Shown here piece after piece: positions 32,671 through 41,219 of a stretch of DNA of 51,576 nt. Each line of letters begins with the position of its first letter. Within the stretch, counting starts at the first letter, position 1. The DNA lies in contig JACQWK010000222.1 of the NCBI GenBank assembly GCA_016209525.1, positions 1 to 51,576 on the forward strand, read 5' to 3'. Position numbers and translations under genes: made by a program. The notes beneath the pieces are model-generated. The model was not told the origin of the DNA. It saw only the letters and a list, made by a program, of their open reading frames with translations, and ran no database searches. The DNA is from Verrucomicrobiota bacterium. GTDB taxonomy: Bacteria; Verrucomicrobiota; Verrucomicrobiia; Limisphaerales; SIBE01.

Positions 32671-34986
32671 ATGAACATCGCCGCAGCGGTTTCACGTCTG
32701 AGCGTGGCCTTGTGTTTCTTTCTTTACGCGTGGCTTCAGGTGGATCCATCGCTCCAATTTCACACCGCGGGTCCAGTCTTTTTCTTCGGAAGCGAGTTTT
32801 TTAAAGGATTCGTTGGGCGGCCCGGCGGAATCACCGAGTATGCCGCGGCGTTCTTGGCGCAATTCCACCAAGTCGCTTGGCTGGGGGCGCTGTGCTTGAC
32901 ACTTGGGGCGTCGGGATTTGTTGTCGTCACCCGGTGGCTGCTCCAACGCGCGGCGGAGTCTGCCGACCCGACAGGTCAAGTGGAGCCTGAATCTCGCCAA
33001 CGACCATCCTCTCAAGAGCTAGCTCCAGAAGGTCGGCTTTTCCGTCTTTGTCGGAAACTTGTTCGCAAACTCCGTCCAGACCGACCATTTCCGACAGCGG
33101 TTCCGACAAAGGTAGCGACAAAGTTTCCGACTCAGGTTGGAACACATCGTTCGGAGGGCAAGCTTTCCCCAGAGCTCTTCTCGATGGGGCCGATCTTCCT
33201 GCTGCTGTTGCTGCAAAACAACTATGATTATCCGGCGTGGCAGACAATGCTCGGGTTGCTGCTGGCCCTTTCCTTTGTTCTCGGCTACACCGCGTTGCCG
33301 CTCCGGAACGCGTGGCTGCGCTTGGCGATGGGCTGGTTCGGATCGCTGCTCCTCTGGCACACCGCCGGCGCCGGGCCGTGTTTTCTCTTCGCCGTCCTTG
33401 GGGCGCTCTTTGAGTGCCTGCCGAAAAGACCCTGGGATGATCTGCGCGGATCGGTCTCAGGACGTCGCGTTCCCCCTCACCCTGGCCCTCTCCCTCAGGG
33501 AGAGGGTATGAAGCCGCCTGTCAATCGAAAAACCGTTCAGGCGCGGCTGGTCGAGCCGCAGAGAACGGTGCTCCCTCTCCCAAGGGGAGAGGGCCGGGGT
33601 GAGGGGGAAGCATCTGCAGTCTATCCCGCGGCCTCCTCAACAACTCGGCGGCCCTATCTTTTCGGTGTAGGTCTCCTTTGTTTGGCGGGGTCATCGCCGT
33701 TCGCAGGCGGCGTCTTGCTTGAAGCCAGCCTCACCGACCATTTCAAGCTCTGGGGCAAAGGACCTTCAATGTGGCTGACCCTGGCGCTCTATGTTCTCGT
33801 CCCCCTAGCAATGCTGTTTCAGCGTCGCTGGGCTAGCCTCCACAGCTTGGCAAAGGAGCACCGCAGCCCCGAACACCCGATGCCTGCCCGGAGTGCGCGA
33901 CGACCCGCAGCGCGGGTGAAAGCGAAATCCTCGCTGGTGGCGCCGCAGCCTCATGATTACGGCGCTGGCTGGCTGCGGCCAGGCTTAACGGTGGGATTGC
34001 TGGCTCTCACCGCAGCCACGGCGTTCCTGACATTCGATTCCAACCGCAAAGCGCTGCTTCAGGTGGATCTCCTGGCAGAGCAAGGGAAGTGGGACGAAGT
34101 CCTGAAGGTCGCTTCACACGTTCGCGGCTACAAGCTTTCAACGTTCCTCTGTCTCGACCGTGCGCTTTTTCATACCGGCCGGATGGCGCGCGACCTGTTC
34201 GCGTTTCACCAAGTCAAGGGGCTCGATCTGCTCCCTGGGCTCGACCGAGGGCTGGGGCACTGTCGCGCTCTGAGCGCCACGCTTCTGGAGTTGGGCCAGG
34301 TGAACCTCGCCGAGCACTTTGCGTACGAGGCCCTGGAATTAGAAGGCGACCGGCCGGCTCTCCTCTGGCAGTTGGCGCGGATCAACATCCTCAAGGACCG
34401 GCCACGGGCGGCCCGGATCTTTTTGAACGTCCTTCGGAAGATTCCGTTTCAGCGGGTCGAGGCAGACCGCTGGATGAAGGAACTCGAAACTGACCTTCGG
34501 TTGACGGGACAAAAGGACTTGGCGCGAATTCGTCGATGGAAGGCCGGCACCGATCTCGCCGAAAGCCACCTGCCCACGGCGGAGTTGCTGGAACAGCTCC
34601 TCCAGACGAATCGGCAGAACCGCATGGCCTTTGAGTATCTGATGGCGCATTACCTGTTGACCTTCCAGCTCGACAAATTCACCCGAGAGCTGGATCGGTT
34701 AAATGATTTCGACTTTCCCGTCATTCCTCGGCATTACGAAGAGGCCATCCTCCTTCGCCAACGACTCAAGACCGAGGCGAAGATCGATTTGCGAGGCCGG
34801 CCGATCGATCCAAAGACCACGCGACAATTCGAGCAGTTCCAAGCGCAACTGGACCGCTATAGAAATCGCCGCGACGAAGCCGGAGCCGCGCTGGCCGAGG
34901 ATTTCGGGAATACTTATTGGTATTATTTCTTCTTTGCTCGGGCCTTCGGCCAGAAGGCGTCCGCCCTTCAAGAAACGGAACAATGA
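32671..34986 (+). CDS. DUF6057-like membrane protein with C-terminal helical repeats
   Basis: 771 residues. The N-terminal half has several membrane segments (SVALCFFLYAWLQ, FLLLLLQNNYDYPAW, LLALSFVLGYTALPL, LLLWHTAGAGPCFLFAVLG, LTLALYVLVPLAMLF, LTVGLLALTAATAFL). The C-terminal half is soluble and TPR-like (LLAEQGKWDEVLKVASHVRGY, LARINILKDRPRAARIF) and ends TYWYYFFFARAFG, a pattern I associate with DUF6057 proteins. ATG at 32671 was chosen because the first membrane helix follows at once. Three palindromic repeats lie in frame in its loops (33050-33131, 33472-33507, 33571-33609), making it longer than needed. Its stop overlaps the next ATG as ATGA. Function is unknown. Confidence 0.75.
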   Translation: MNIAAAVSRLSVALCFFLYAWLQVDPSLQFHTAGPVFFFGSEFFKGFVGRPGGITEYAAAFLAQFHQVAWLGALCLTLGASGFVVVTRWLLQRAAESADPTGQVEPESRQRPSSQELAPEGRLFRLCRKLVRKLRPDRPFPTAVPTKVATKFPTQVGTHRSEGKLSPELFSMGPIFLLLLLQNNYDYPAWQTMLGLLLALSFVLGYTALPLRNAWLRLAMGWFGSLLLWHTAGAGPCFLFAVLGALFECLPKRPWDDLRGSVSGRRVPPHPGPLPQGEGMKPPVNRKTVQARLVEPQRTVLPLPRGEGRGEGEASAVYPAASSTTRRPYLFGVGLLCLAGSSPFAGGVLLEASLTDHFKLWGKGPSMWLTLALYVLVPLAMLFQRRWASLHSLAKEHRSPEHPMPARSARRPAARVKAKSSLVAPQPHDYGAGWLRPGLTVGLLALTAATAFLTFDSNRKALLQVDLLAEQGKWDEVLKVASHVRGYKLSTFLCLDRALFHTGRMARDLFAFHQVKGLDLLPGLDRGLGHCRALSATLLELGQVNLAEHFAYEALELEGDRPALLWQLARINILKDRPRAARIFLNVLRKIPFQRVEADRWMKELETDLRLTGQKDLARIRRWKAGTDLAESHLPTAELLEQLLQTNRQNRMAFEYLMAHYLLTFQLDKFTRELDRLNDFDFPVIPRHYEEAILLRQRLKTEAKIDLRGRPIDPKTTRQFEQFQAQLDRYRNRRDEAGAALAEDFGNTYWYYFFFARAFGQKASALQETEQ
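33050..33131. repeat. In-frame GTCGGAAACTT palindromic repeat inside the DUF6057-like gene
   Basis: GTCGGAAACTT (33050-33060) pairs with AAGTTTCCGAC (33121-33131), and TTCCGACA/TAGCGACAAAG units lie between. It encodes a basic, Lys/Arg/Pro-rich linker (LCRKLVRKLRPDRP) between two membrane segments. Confidence 0.6.
33472..33609. repeat. Two in-frame CCCTCTCCC palindromes (family B) inside the DUF6057-like gene
   Basis: Copies at 33472-33507 and 33571-33609 have the full CCCTCACCCTGGCCCTCTCCC-type arm and its complement. They encode the tell-tale peptides PHPGPLPQGEG and LPLPRGEGRGEG in a loop between membrane helices. Confidence 0.85.
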
Positions 34987-36941
34987 AATCAATTGGAACG
35001 TGTCCTAAATGCAGGGCAGGCATCTTGCCTGCCTCTGTTTCTGCCGCAACATTCGCCCGAGGAGGCAGGCCGGAAGCTTGCCCTGCATGGGGGAAGCGCG
35101 TCTCGAATCGTTTTCTAAGAGGTCGCAGTGCCAGCTCAGACTGCCCGAACAGCGGACGTCGGGTTCCTCCTCACCATGACCCCAAGGCTGTCGAACTAAG
35201 AATGAATTCTATCCCGTCTCGAGCTGGTCTTGCTCATACTCTTACTCCTAATCTTAATCTCACCACGGAGTTGCGGAGTAAGAGTAAGAGCACGATTAAG
35301 AGCAAGGAACGGCCGGTTGTTTTTAATTCAACGGCAGCGCACCCTGACCCTCTCCCGGCGGGAGAGGGCCGGGGTGAAGGGGAAGGGACGCCGATCCATC
35401 CCACGACTTCATTATTTCGCCCTCGAGGTTGGAGTTGGATCAGCGTAGCTCTCGTAGCTTTGCTGGAATTCGGATGGCCGCTTCTGACCCACGCGGCCGA
35501 TTTCAGCCATGCGACACCGGTGCACCGGCCGCCTCGGCTCGAACCCGACTACTGCGGAACAACAATCCCGCCGAACCTCGCCCCTCTGAACTTCGTGTTG
35601 GAGGAGCCAGGAACCCGATTTCACGTGCGCATTCATTCGACCAAAGGCAACCCCCTCGAACTTTCCAGCCGAACCCCATCGGTGGCCATTCCTGTCAAGC
35701 CTTGGAACGCGCTCTTAAGAATGAATGCCGGCGAACCCTTGTACTTCGACGTTTTCGCCAAAGATCAACAGGAGCGGTGGGTCCGCTTTGATACGGTGAC
35801 GAACACAATCGCGCGCGAGGAGATCGACGGCTACCTTGTCTATCGCTTGCTGAAACCGCTCTACAACATTTACGTCGATGTTGGCATCTATCAACGAAAC
35901 CTGCAGAACTACGAAGAGAAGGAGGTGCTGCACAACCGATCCTTCGGCCAGGGCTGCCTGAATTGCCACACCTTTCTCAATCAGAGTCCGGACAACATGG
36001 CCATCAACATCCGAAGCAAATCCAGCGGCAATCCGATGCTCTTGATCCGGAGCAACGCCGTGGCCAAGGTGGATAGGACGGCCGGTTACCTTTCCTGGCA
36101 TCCCAGCGGCCGCCTGCTCGCCTTTTCTGCCAACAAGCTCTCCCTCTTTTTTCACACAAATGCCGAGGAAACCCGCGACGTGTTCGACGCCGAATCCAAT
36201 CTGAACATCTACCGCGTGGACTCCAACACCGTGGTCACGCCGCCACCCATTGCCGCCACGAACTACTTGGAAACTTGGCCCTCGTGGTCGCCCGATGGCC
36301 GGCATCTCTACTTTTGTCGAGCGCCCATCGGACGCCGGCAGCGTTTCAGCCAAGTGCGATACGATCTGGTTCGGGTTCCTTACGATCTCGACCGCGACAC
36401 CTGGGGTGAACCTGAGACGGTCATCTCCGCCCGCGAAACTTTACTGAGCGCGGCCCAGCCTCGCGTATCGCCGGATGGCCGATTTCTCCTGTTTTGCCTC
36501 AGCAAATACGGCAACTTCCCCATTTATCAGCCCAATAGCGACCTCTATGTCATGGACCTCAGGACCCGTCAGTACCGCCGGCTGGACATCAATAGCGACA
36601 AGTCCGATTCCTGGCATTCGTGGTCGAGCAACAGCCGCTGGATTGTTTTCAGCAGCAAACGCCGCGACGGATTGTTCGCCCGGCCCCACATCAGTTACGT
36701 GGACGAGCAAGGCACTTTCCACAAACCGCTCTTGCTGCCGCAAAAGAATCCGGCTTTCTACGACTCGTTTATCAAGACCTTCAATGTGCCGGAATTGATC
36801 CGCGAACCGATCCAGGTCAAGCCGAGCGAACTCGCGCGCGCGGTGGTGGCTCCGCGCACGGTCTTGAGGCCCACGCAGGAAACCTATCGGGAACATCCGG
36901 AGCGGCAATCCGGCGTGGCCGTTGATGCGTTGAAACGTTGA
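34983..36941 (+). CDS. CxxCH cytochrome / TolB-like beta-propeller protein with repeat-invaded N-terminus
   Basis: The frame of 652 residues begins with an ATG overlapping the upstream stop (ATGA). The first 145 or so residues are encoded by three palindromic repeats; the real signal or anchor (WISVALVALLEFGWPLL) comes only at about residues 150-170. Other in-frame starts exist at 35202 and possibly as non-ATG codons near 35410. The mature part has a haem site C325-L-N-C328-H329 and propeller blades (LSWHPSGRLLAFSA, WSWSPDGRHLYFC-like, PRVSPDGRFLLFC, WSSNSRWIVFSS). It is a paralogue of the gene at 25088 without the TPRs. Coupled to the DUF6057-like gene, it probably works with it at the membrane (inference). 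Confidence 0.7.
   Translation: MKSIGTCPKCRAGILPASVSAATFARGGRPEACPAWGKRVSNRFLRGRSASSDCPNSGRRVPPHHDPKAVELRMNSIPSRAGLAHTLTPNLNLTTELRSKSKSTIKSKERPVVFNSTAAHPDPLPAGEGRGEGEGTPIHPTTSLFRPRGWSWISVALVALLEFGWPLLTHAADFSHATPVHRPPRLEPDYCGTTIPPNLAPLNFVLEEPGTRFHVRIHSTKGNPLELSSRTPSVAIPVKPWNALLRMNAGEPLYFDVFAKDQQERWVRFDTVTNTIAREEIDGYLVYRLLKPLYNIYVDVGIYQRNLQNYEEKEVLHNRSFGQGCLNCHTFLNQSPDNMAINIRSKSSGNPMLLIRSNAVAKVDRTAGYLSWHPSGRLLAFSANKLSLFFHTNAEETRDVFDAESNLNIYRVDSNTVVTPPPIAATNYLETWPSWSPDGRHLYFCRAPIGRRQRFSQVRYDLVRVPYDLDRDTWGEPETVISARETLLSAAQPRVSPDGRFLLFCLSKYGNFPIYQPNSDLYVMDLRTRQYRRLDINSDKSDSWHSWSSNSRWIVFSSKRRDGLFARPHISYVDEQGTFHKPLLLPQKNPAFYDSFIKTFNVPELIREPIQVKPSELARAVVAPRTVLRPTQETYREHPERQSGVAVDALKR
35011..35086. repeat. 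GCAGGGCAGGC palindromic repeat (family I)
   Basis: GCAGGGCAGGCATCTTGCCT is complemented by AGGCAGGCCGGAAGCTTGCCCTGC at the other end with few mismatches. It is translated in frame as CRAGILPAS...RPEACPAW at the start of the cytochrome/propeller gene. Confidence 0.75.
35188..35336. repeat. Long palindromic dispersed repeat, copy 2 (family A)
   Basis: It is the reverse complement of 14-160 along nearly its whole length, including AAGAATGAATTCTAT, the GAGTAAGAGTAAGAGC block and ACCGGCCGTT core. It lies in the N-terminal extension of the cytochrome/propeller frame, which stays open through it. Confidence 0.85.
35340..35385. repeat. CCCTCTCCC palindrome (family B) at the N-terminus of the cytochrome/propeller gene
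   Basis: ACCCTGACCCTCTCCC is followed by GGCG and GGGAGAGGGCCGGGGT. It encodes HPDPLPAGEGRGEGEG in frame, directly before the hydrophobic signal segment. Confidence 0.85.
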
Positions 36942-37046
36942 AATGTTGACGCGTGAAACAGTGCGCGATCTGAAAGCTGCAACTTCCAAATCGAATCAGA
37001 TTCGGGAGCATGTCGTCGCGCGACGTTCACATCGCTTCAGGTCCGG

Positions 37047-38435
37047 TCACTTTTCCAATAACCCCTTCCGCGCCTCGGCGGGCCAGTTCTCACTGAGCAG
37101 CCGGATCGTTCCGGAGGCGCTTCGAATCGCAACTTCCAGTTCTTTTGCTGAACCTGCTTCCGGCACGTTCACGAAACAAAGTTCGTCAGGGAACTTCCAG
37201 TCTGGGATGGTTTTCAAGGAGCCGCCCTCGTTCGGTTGCACTTTCGTCACTTCCGCCGTGGCGATGGTGAAAAGAGAAACGCGGCCTTTGTCATCGGCGA
37301 CGGCGAGATGTTTCTCGTCCGGGCTGACTTCAAAAACGTTGAGGCTGTCCGGGAGCCCGCCCGATGCCGAGTTGGGAATCAGCCGGCCAATGGTGGCTTG
37401 GCGCGCCGGGTCCAGAACGAACAATTGCTGGCGCCGCGGAGCGTCTTTCTCGGTCACGGGGAGGCAAAGCTCGGTGGACGAGAACATAATGCGCCCATCT
37501 TTGAAACAGCGCACGCGCGCCATCGGGTCGAACAATAGTCCCGCGAGATCTTCAGTCTTCGGCGCGCGAGAGAGCGTTCCCTGTTCATCTTGAACTTGGC
37601 GGCGGGTGAGGATGCCTAGGGTGAGTTCGTCCTCTTGGCCGGGCTGGCCCATGGCCCGCACGTAAAGGAGCGAGCGGCTGTCTGATGTCCAATCCGGATA
37701 GAATGAGGTCTGACGCTCATCCACACGCAGCGGCGTCGCGGCGTCGCCCGACGGGGCCACGTAGAGTTCGGTGCGGTCTTGCCCGGCAACAAAGGCGACG
37801 AATCTGCCGTCGGGCGATGGGCGCGGCTGCTGGATTGGCCGCAGAAAACCGCCGGCCAGGGTCGGTCCGAGCTTTAGCCGCGGGTGATCCGCGGCGGCCC
37901 GTCGAACGGAGACCACGGTCACATCCAGTTTATTCAAGGCATCGTGCGGGACTTTGTCGATGGCTTTGAGATCTTCAGCCCGCGTGTCCCGCAAACACAA
38001 TTGGACCCCTTTGACCTCGTTGTCCTCAAGCTGGTGCTGCTTCTTCAGTGTGGCGAAGGCTTCCTCCCAAGCCACACCTCCACGCAGAGAGCCCATGACC
38101 TGCGTGGCCCAAGCACGAATTTGATCGCGGCTCGATCGCGTGAGCTGTTTCTCAACCGAAGACCATTCTTGCAGATCTTCGTGCTGCACCAGGATGAGTT
38201 CCTTGGATGCCGGGAGCCACGAGGCAGCGCTCACGTGCTCGACGAGCAAAGGAGAAAGCGCGCCTTGATCATCGCAAAGAAATAGGCCTTCATCGCTAAT
38301 CACTGCGGCTATCTTCCCGTCCGGTGACCAGACGACGCGTTTCTCGAGACAGCCGGTCAGGACCAAAGCCAGGCAGGAAATGTAACAATTTAACCTGTGC
38401 GGTAAAACGCACACTTGTTTTGCGATCAATTCCAT
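37047..38435 (-). CDS. Putative lipoprotein with beta-propeller-like repeats
   Basis: 462 residues. The N-terminus has a hydrophobic stretch ending in a lipobox (LALVLTGC, Cys at about residue 29), so it is probably membrane-anchored. Propeller-type motifs recur: VVWSPDGKIAAVI, PRPSPDGRFVAFVA, PDWTSDSRSLLYV, FEVSPDEKHLAVA. Between the first and second blades lies a helical insert (QIRAWATQVMGSLRGG...) of about 100 residues. No CxxCH motif is present. It is convergent with the cytochrome/propeller gene and may be a related periplasmic sensor or scaffold, but I cannot assign a function. Confidence 0.7.
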   Translation of the reverse strand: MELIAKQVCVLPHRLNCYISCLALVLTGCLEKRVVWSPDGKIAAVISDEGLFLCDDQGALSPLLVEHVSAASWLPASKELILVQHEDLQEWSSVEKQLTRSSRDQIRAWATQVMGSLRGGVAWEEAFATLKKQHQLEDNEVKGVQLCLRDTRAEDLKAIDKVPHDALNKLDVTVVSVRRAAADHPRLKLGPTLAGGFLRPIQQPRPSPDGRFVAFVAGQDRTELYVAPSGDAATPLRVDERQTSFYPDWTSDSRSLLYVRAMGQPGQEDELTLGILTRRQVQDEQGTLSRAPKTEDLAGLLFDPMARVRCFKDGRIMFSSTELCLPVTEKDAPRRQQLFVLDPARQATIGRLIPNSASGGLPDSLNVFEVSPDEKHLAVADDKGRVSLFTIATAEVTKVQPNEGGSLKTIPDWKFPDELCFVNVPEAGSAKELEVAIRSASGTIRLLSENWPAEARKGLLEK

Positions 38436-38558
38436 TGGATTAATGATCCTGTTCAGAATGAGCCTAATGGCAAAGCCCCGGAAATACTCTTCGGATGTCT
38501 GAGCGAGCCTCAGCCCTTATTACCCATCGCGAAAAACACGGTTCAGGCTTGCGAAGAT

Positions 38559-38597
38559 GCTACCGCATCACTTGGGTGGTGCGGTAGCTTTTTTTTA
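38559..38597 (+). terminator. Strong plus-strand terminator with no gene upstream
   Basis: A 13-bp stem, GCTACCGCATCAC/GTGGTGCGGTAGC (one G-T pair), with a 4-nt loop is followed directly by nine T residues. The nearest plus-strand gene ends at 36941 and the intervening genes run the other way, so it may end a small RNA transcribed from within about 38440-38560. Confidence 0.7.
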
Positions 38598-38618
38598 AAT
38601 GGGCGCGCACAAATTTTC

Positions 38619-38736
38619 AATCTGCCGTATCGCAAGCTTGCAGCCTGTGCCGGCTCGACATTTCTGAACAGGCCGGAGCGTTCGATGCCCTGCCGACTGC
38701 AAGTCGGCAATACGGCAGACTTCAAGTCTGCGCTAC
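38619..38736. repeat. Palindromic repeats of the TGCCGACTTGCAGTCGGCA type (family G)
   Basis: Includes TGCCGACTGCAAGTCGGCA (38691-38709) and GCAGACTTCAAGTCTGC just after, plus CGCAAGCTTGC. Related short forms lie at about 1340-1360 and 1546-1572. No gene in 38436-38786. Confidence 0.65.
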
Positions 38737-38786
38737 GGGACCTCGGAGCCGCATTGGCTCAAATCCCGCGTGAGAAATATGCTGGG

Positions 38787-40754
38787 CTAAGGGCCCGCCT
38801 CAATTCGCTCGAGCTGCGACTTGGCGGCGGAGTTGGCAGGATTCAGGCGGAGTCCTTCTCGAAGGTGTTTGGCCGCCTCACGCTTCCGGCCCTCGCGCGC
38901 GAAGCTCATCCCGAGGCCAACATGGGCTTCGGCGCAAGCGGGATTGACCTCGACCGCCTTCGAGAACTGGGCTGCCGCCTCCTCGGTCCGGTTCCGGCTA
39001 TCTAGAATCTTGCCGGCTTCGCAATAAGCCGCCGCATAATGCGGCACCAATTCGTTGACCCGGCGCCACTGCGTGATCGCGCCGTCGAAGTCACCGGCGT
39101 TGGCCAACAGAAACCCCATCAAATCATGCAGAACATAGTCGTCTTCTGTCCGAGAGAGCGCGTCGCGGCAGATCGTCGCCGACTTGTTCAAGCCGGTCAT
39201 TTTTGTGCGGGGACGCATCTTCGCCAGTTCGTCCTGCAGGCGCCGAAGGCGCTCGGCGTGACCGAGTTGAGCCGTGAACGGCGGCTGGACTAGCCGCTGC
39301 CGAATGTGTTCCGCCGCCCAGTAGAGGCTGTAGTCGTTCACCGCCAATCGTTCCGCGCAGTCGGCCGCTGAAATCCATGAATCCTTGCGGCCTGCGCAAT
39401 TGAGGATGTTGTTGGGGAGCTGCGAGACAACTTGATCAGCGAACAGCCGCGCAAGGAGGTAATTGCCCTCGAACTTGAAATGAACATGCTCGTAGAGCCA
39501 CTCCTCGCCAATGATTCCATCCCGACTCCGGCGGGAGAACTCTGCCTCAGCGTCGAGCAATCGAATCTCCTTCGCGCCCCGCCCGGCAATGACTTCCCGG
39601 ATAATTCCGTTGAGCCTGCTGTCGGCGCGGAATCGCAGCGCATCCAAATCACGGGCCCGTTCAAGATGGGTTCTGGCATCGTTCTGTTTCCCGGCTTTTA
39701 GGCAGGCGAGTCCCCAGCGAAAGTGCAACTCGGCAGAAGTGTCATCGATCCGCGCAGCCTCCTCGAATCTCGCGATGGCCGTGGCGAAGTCGCCCTTTTC
39801 TTCCGCCGCTATGCCCGCTTGGTAAACCTTCACCCACTGCGAACGCTCGAAATCGGTCAAGTCTGGCCGATGGAGCGAAGCCAGCGGCGGGCAATCTTTC
39901 AGATTGGCCACCATGGTGCTTGCGACCACCTTTGCCCCCGAGGATCGGGCTGCGTTCAGGATGTCCTCCAGGTTCGATTGAAACCCGGCATAGATGCGTT
40001 TCATCCGCGGATCGTTTTCCCTCACTTGATGTTCGAGCATCATCGTCATCCCTCCCCACCCCTCCTTACTGGCACCCGTTCGGAGGAGTCGCTCAGCCAG
40101 GTCATCGAGCAATTGTCCCAGGCGCGCGGACTTCAGAGCGAGACTGGCGCGGATGACCGGGAGCGGAAGACCGTGGCCGCCGAACGGAGAGCCGGCGCCA
40201 AACGGCCCTACGACTTCATTGTTGCCCATATAGACCAGCCACAGGTCGCTTTGCAGCGCTGCGCATTCCCGGGCAATGGCCCTGATCGCATGGGAGTTGA
40301 TCGCGGTGAACGCGGTGTTGATCACTTCGAACCGCGTGCCTGGATACCGTTCGCTCAACAGGACCTGTAGAACTCGCCCGAAGTTGAACGCAGGCTCCGG
40401 GTCGCCTTGCGCGGCGGATTCACCGAGGACAAAGATGCGATACGTCTCCAGAGGTTTGAGTCTGGAAATCAACAACGGACGGGGATACCTCGCCGTGCTT
40501 CGTGGAAAGAAACGCCAGCTAAACCGCTGATTCTCGACGACCGAGCCCGAAGGCGCGGCCGGATGGTGAACAAAGAACTTGGTTGGATAGCCGTAGCCGC
40601 CGACGCGCAAGACCAACTCCAAGAGCGCGATTAGGAGAACTGGAACTACCGTAATGGCGATCAGCCAAAACCAGAACTTACGTCCTGGTGGATTGGAAAG
40701 AGCTTGATGGCCCGAAGTCTTCGATGCTGATTTCAATTGATTCGCAGGTTGCAC
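38787..40754 (-). CDS. Membrane-anchored SGNH/GDSL-like hydrolase with TPR domain
   Basis: 655 residues, GTG start. One N-terminal membrane helix (FWFWLIAITVVPVLLIALLELVL, about 27-49). An SGNH-like fold follows: block I FVLGESAAQGDP with the nucleophile-type Ser, block II in INTAFTAINSHAI, block III VYMGNNEVVGPFG with Asn, and a late His in YEHVHFKFEGN. TPR-type helices are found inside it (AGIAAEEKGDFATAIARFEEAARI; LKAGKQNDARTHLERARDL) and at the C-terminus (DFDGAITQWRRVNELVPHYAAAY; AAAQFSKAVEVNPACAEAHVGLG). Such proteins may modify exopolysaccharide or glycans by acetyl transfer or removal. The next upstream gene is 466 bp away, beyond repeats. Confidence 0.82.
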   Translation of the reverse strand: MQPANQLKSASKTSGHQALSNPPGRKFWFWLIAITVVPVLLIALLELVLRVGGYGYPTKFFVHHPAAPSGSVVENQRFSWRFFPRSTARYPRPLLISRLKPLETYRIFVLGESAAQGDPEPAFNFGRVLQVLLSERYPGTRFEVINTAFTAINSHAIRAIARECAALQSDLWLVYMGNNEVVGPFGAGSPFGGHGLPLPVIRASLALKSARLGQLLDDLAERLLRTGASKEGWGGMTMMLEHQVRENDPRMKRIYAGFQSNLEDILNAARSSGAKVVASTMVANLKDCPPLASLHRPDLTDFERSQWVKVYQAGIAAEEKGDFATAIARFEEAARIDDTSAELHFRWGLACLKAGKQNDARTHLERARDLDALRFRADSRLNGIIREVIAGRGAKEIRLLDAEAEFSRRSRDGIIGEEWLYEHVHFKFEGNYLLARLFADQVVSQLPNNILNCAGRKDSWISAADCAERLAVNDYSLYWAAEHIRQRLVQPPFTAQLGHAERLRRLQDELAKMRPRTKMTGLNKSATICRDALSRTEDDYVLHDLMGFLLANAGDFDGAITQWRRVNELVPHYAAAYCEAGKILDSRNRTEEAAAQFSKAVEVNPACAEAHVGLGMSFAREGRKREAAKHLREGLRLNPANSAAKSQLERIEAGP

Positions 40755-40910
40755 CGTACCGTGCCGGTCGCATCTGGCCTTTGACTCTGATCAAAGGCCC
40801 AGAATTGGATTCTGCGGATGCCTCGAATGGCCGAGCCATCCCTCGATCCCAGTGCTCCGGATCTTGTAGATTAGGCTGACCATGCTCGGGCCGTCCGACA
40901 GGTGTTTCCC

Positions 40911-41100
40911 GGTCACCCCGGCCCTCTCCCCGCGGGAGAGTCTGTGTTTAGCGATGGTAGGGATGGCGCGCCGCGCCGTCCGCGCCGCGTGCAGCGGCGC
41001 AATGCTTGGCCCCAAATCGACGCGCTGCCTACGCTCCTTCCGTCCGCTGCTGCGCGGGCGGGGACATCGCAGCGCGATATCCCTCCCACGCCACTTCGAG
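40911..41100. repeat. Family B palindrome followed by a family J repeat
   Basis: CCCGGTCACCCCGGCCCTCTCCC with GGGAGAG lies at 40911-40940. GGGATGGCGCGCCGCGCCGTCC and GCCGCGTGCAGCGGCGC from 40963 match the repeat at 9118-9256. The rest of 40755-41219 shows no gene. Confidence 0.65.
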
Positions 41101-41219
41101 GTTCGATGTTGAATGTTCAATGTTGCCTTCAATTCGTCGCGCCCGGCGAGGATTCTGACCGATACTGATAGATTGAAAATCTGTACCCCCGCCCAGACTG
41201 AGGCCTTTCCCGCTTCGAG

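Noticed and set aside
38395..38423. A third possible copy of the CACACTT hairpin (AAAAC/GTTTT around GCACACTT)
   Set aside because: The stem is only 5 bp, the TTGAC-N4-GTCAA partner is missing, and the strand and position relative to a gene do not fit.
38455..38560. A riboswitch or known structured RNA before the plus-strand terminator
   Set aside because: I compared it by eye with cobalamin, SAM, c-di-GMP, SRP and tmRNA hallmarks and found no convincing match.
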